A DNA stretch of 64,000 nucleotides from Paramecium sonneborni. Its lineage: Eukaryota; Ciliophora; Oligohymenophorea; Peniculida; Parameciidae. Location of the stretch: assembly GCA_905182985.1 (NCBI GenBank), contig CAJJDN010000069.1, forward strand, positions 29,949 through 93,948, given 5' to 3'. The translations under genes and the position numbers were made by a program. This document shows, piece after piece, positions 61,711 through 64,000 of this stretch. Every line of letters starts with the position of its first letter. Within the stretch, counting starts at the first letter, position 1. The notes beneath the pieces are model-generated. The model searched no databases and was not told the origin of the DNA. It saw only the letters and a program-made list of their open reading frames with translations.

Positions 61711-63999
61711 TCACAAATATGAATCTATAATTTTTAAGTAATTTGTTTAAAATAATTTCATTATCTTAATTTTTTTATTTTCTTAATCTCTTTATTTTTA
61801 GAGCCATAATTTAAAAGTGAATTCTTTGTACATTAAACAATCAAAATATGGTATTACTGTCATTTGATTTTTATATAATTCATTCATAATGTTTTAAGGA
61901 ATATATTACTAACATATTTCATCTCCAAAAATAACTTCTATAGAGGCACTAAAATCTGTTAATTTACATTTAAGGTAACAAAATATTTTTGGCAATGTGA
62001 CTATATGTTTTATTCCATTTTAACCAGAACATTCATATAAATCATTCATTTATATTAATTTAGTAAAAGTGCATTAAGGACATTATTAAGATAATCTTGC
62101 AACTAATATTTCTGTTATCATTGCTCTACAATATTAATATGGTAATTCTTCTTATAAATTTTATTAAAGCTTGATTATATCATAGATTAATTTTAATTCT
62201 TAATTGTAAGTAAAATTTTAATATTCAATACCATCAATAATTAATTATTTTTAGTTTGATCTTTATTATTTATTTTGTAGATTTTTACTTGGAAAATTAG
62301 TAGATATTTTTGTATGAAATGTTGTTTTGAATTCTAGTTTACTATTATCATAAAATATTTAATCAATTTTAATTGTTTAACCAATTTTATAATCTGTTAT
62401 TTAATTGTTCCATAAAGTTAATTTTCCAGAATCTGATTCATCAGATATTCTTAAATCTTGTAGTTTAACATTTCCTTTTTAATGTCTGATTTCAAATAAT
62501 TCATCTATTTATACCAATACATTAAATCTACCTTTACGTGTTTTACCTTCTAATAAAGGTGTAATATCATTCATAAATTCATTTCTATCTAAACCTTTCT
62601 TAAAACTTTCATTTTAATTTGATTTCTATTATTCTAAATTTTTCTAATAGATTTTGATTTATATTTATTTTTTTTTCTATAAATTACTTTAATTATTTTA
62701 TTCCAAATCATTTTGAGATAATATCAATGGATTAGAAAAGGGTTATATTAATAATTGAAATTACTCAACAAAATCAATATCATCATCTGATACATTTCTG
62801 ATTTGTGTATGATGTTCATTTGAAACAATTTTATTATTAACAAATTGTAAATAACTTATAAAGATAATTGCTTCTTCTGCAATATAAACTTTTGAACATA
62901 ATCTATCACCTATTAGTTCAATTATTTGACTATTCTAATTATCATTTGTAACAACTATTTGTCTAACATATTTTTGTATTTTCATTTAGAAAATGACTGG
63001 TTTATCCTTCAATATTTTAACAATAGTATTGAAACATTCACAATTAATAGGTTTATGAATATCATTGATAAATACTGGTGTTTGAATAACTTATTCTATT
63101 TATATCATTTGAGTTGTATTTCCAAGCCAATTTTATTTTAAATCTATTATTTACTATATGATTTCTCTGTATTTATCATCAACTTCACTATATACCGTAA
63201 ATCTAGTTTTCAAGGATTTTAATACTATATAATTATTGTACATTTTTAATTAAACACCTTCAAAAACATAAACCTCTCCTATTTTAAAATTTAATAATTT
63301 ATATTAATCCCATAAAATTAATGGTATTTTATAAAAATCTGTATTATTATCAATTGGTAAAGTATATAAGATCAATTTTTTATTTTACTATTTTAATTCA
63401 CCTATTTCTGCTACCATAGCTGCTACAACTATTTCTTCTCCATTTTTCTAAATATTTTTTAATGCATTTTTTAATTAGTCTAAAATAGGAACTTTATTAT
63501 ATAATTTAAATTATGTTTCTTGAGTCACATAACCTTATTTAAATTAAATTACTTCCATTTCACTAATATCATAAATATTTTAAACTTCAAGATTTTCATA
63601 ATAATATTAAAACTTCTCTTTAATTCTATTTTTTGCAAAATTAACTTAGAACATTCCACTTTCATCTCTAAATTAAAGAATATAATCTGCTATAATTGAT
63701 AATTATTCTTTCTCTATTATAGGTTTATTGATTAATTTTGCTCTTATAGTGATTCGTAATTTTGCATCTTTTATTTCATCTACAAATACTTATTCTACAG
63801 GTTTCTGATCACTTGATAATTACATTTATGTTATCAATTTCATTTCATCTATATAAGTCTATTCTTTTATCCTATTTATTGATTATTTGTTTATTGAATC
63901 ATCTATATAATCTTCAAACTACTATTCAGGAATCTCTTATGGTTTACTTAATAAATCTTCAACTACATGTATAGGAAGCATTAATTAAACTGAAAACAT
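61711..63999 (-). CDS. RPA1-like multi-OB single-strand DNA-binding protein
   Basis: A 762-residue intronless frame, from ATG 63999 at the window edge to TGA 61711-61713; an earlier start outside the window is possible. An OB fold like RPA70 DBD-A opens (ITIRAKLINKPIIEKEQ, LQFRDESGMFQVNF, VQNIYDISEMEVI). A second (IVVAAMVAEIGELKQQ...VYVFEGVQLK), a weaker third and a fourth (KLQDLRISDESDSGKLTLW) follow. The C-terminal part is the zinc-type DBD-C: MITEILVARLSQQCPQC, YECSG and FGDEICQQY. RPA protects single-stranded DNA in replication and repair. It is longer than typical RPA1 and appears to hold an extra OB fold; the zinc site shows only three clear Cys. A telomere-complex paralogue is an alternative. 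Confidence 0.8.
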
Positions 64000-64000
64000 T

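Noticed and set aside
1..64000. tRNA, rRNA, CRISPR arrays, insertion sequences
   Set aside because: I looked for cloverleaf-like GC-richer islands, rRNA segments, regularly spaced repeats and transposase motifs and found none that I could support.

Overview
The window reads as macronuclear-type DNA of a ciliate of the Paramecium kind. It is very AT-rich. Long reading frames exist only if TAA and TAG are read as glutamine and TGA as the sole stop. Genes are packed a few tens of bases apart and are cut by very small introns (about 20-35 nt, GT...AG). The usual three-stop code gives only fragments. All gene calls here use the ciliate code and were read by eye, so exon edges of the less conserved genes are approximate.

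Layout. 1-7.4 kb: a secreted cysteine-rich DUF4215-type gene (+), then two unrecognised genes. 7.5-21.8 kb: one giant minus-strand gene coding a HEAT-like helical region, a complete SecA-type ATPase motor and a long C-terminal region. 22.6-28.3 kb: an unknown charged protein, a leucine-rich fragment, an IQ+MORN protein, a CHAP/glutathionylspermidine-amidase-like enzyme and a RING-H2 protein. 28.8-34.6 kb: an unknown plus-strand gene, then a truncated inverted copy of the SecA gene. 34.9-47.5 kb: a dense block with an SF-assemblin-like coiled coil, a macro-domain-like protein, a protein kinase, mitochondrial ATP synthase delta, a DHHC acyltransferase, a TBC Rab-GAP, an AGTRAP-like membrane protein, VPS50 and several unknowns. 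47.8-48.8 kb is a 949-N gap. 49.0-64.0 kb: WD40 protein, a PP1-docking small protein, a casein kinase 1 fused in frame to a truncated hemoglobin, a histidine-kinase-like gene, cathepsin C, p23 co-chaperone, a PH-domain protein and an RPA1-like multi-OB protein.

Functional themes are those of a eukaryotic cell: vesicle traffic (TBC, VPS50, DHHC), ubiquitin and chaperone work (RING, p23), lysosomal proteolysis (cathepsin C), signalling (two kinases, PH, MORN, histidine-kinase-like) and DNA maintenance (RPA). No operon logic applies.

Assembly caveats. Four single-N junctions (17432, 20033, 30285, 33347) each sit between two copies of the same 1.1-1.5 kb sequence. These look like overlapping contig ends that were not merged, so about 5 kb of the window is probably duplicated on paper only. 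Several genes also show single-base frameshifts or an isolated in-frame TGA.
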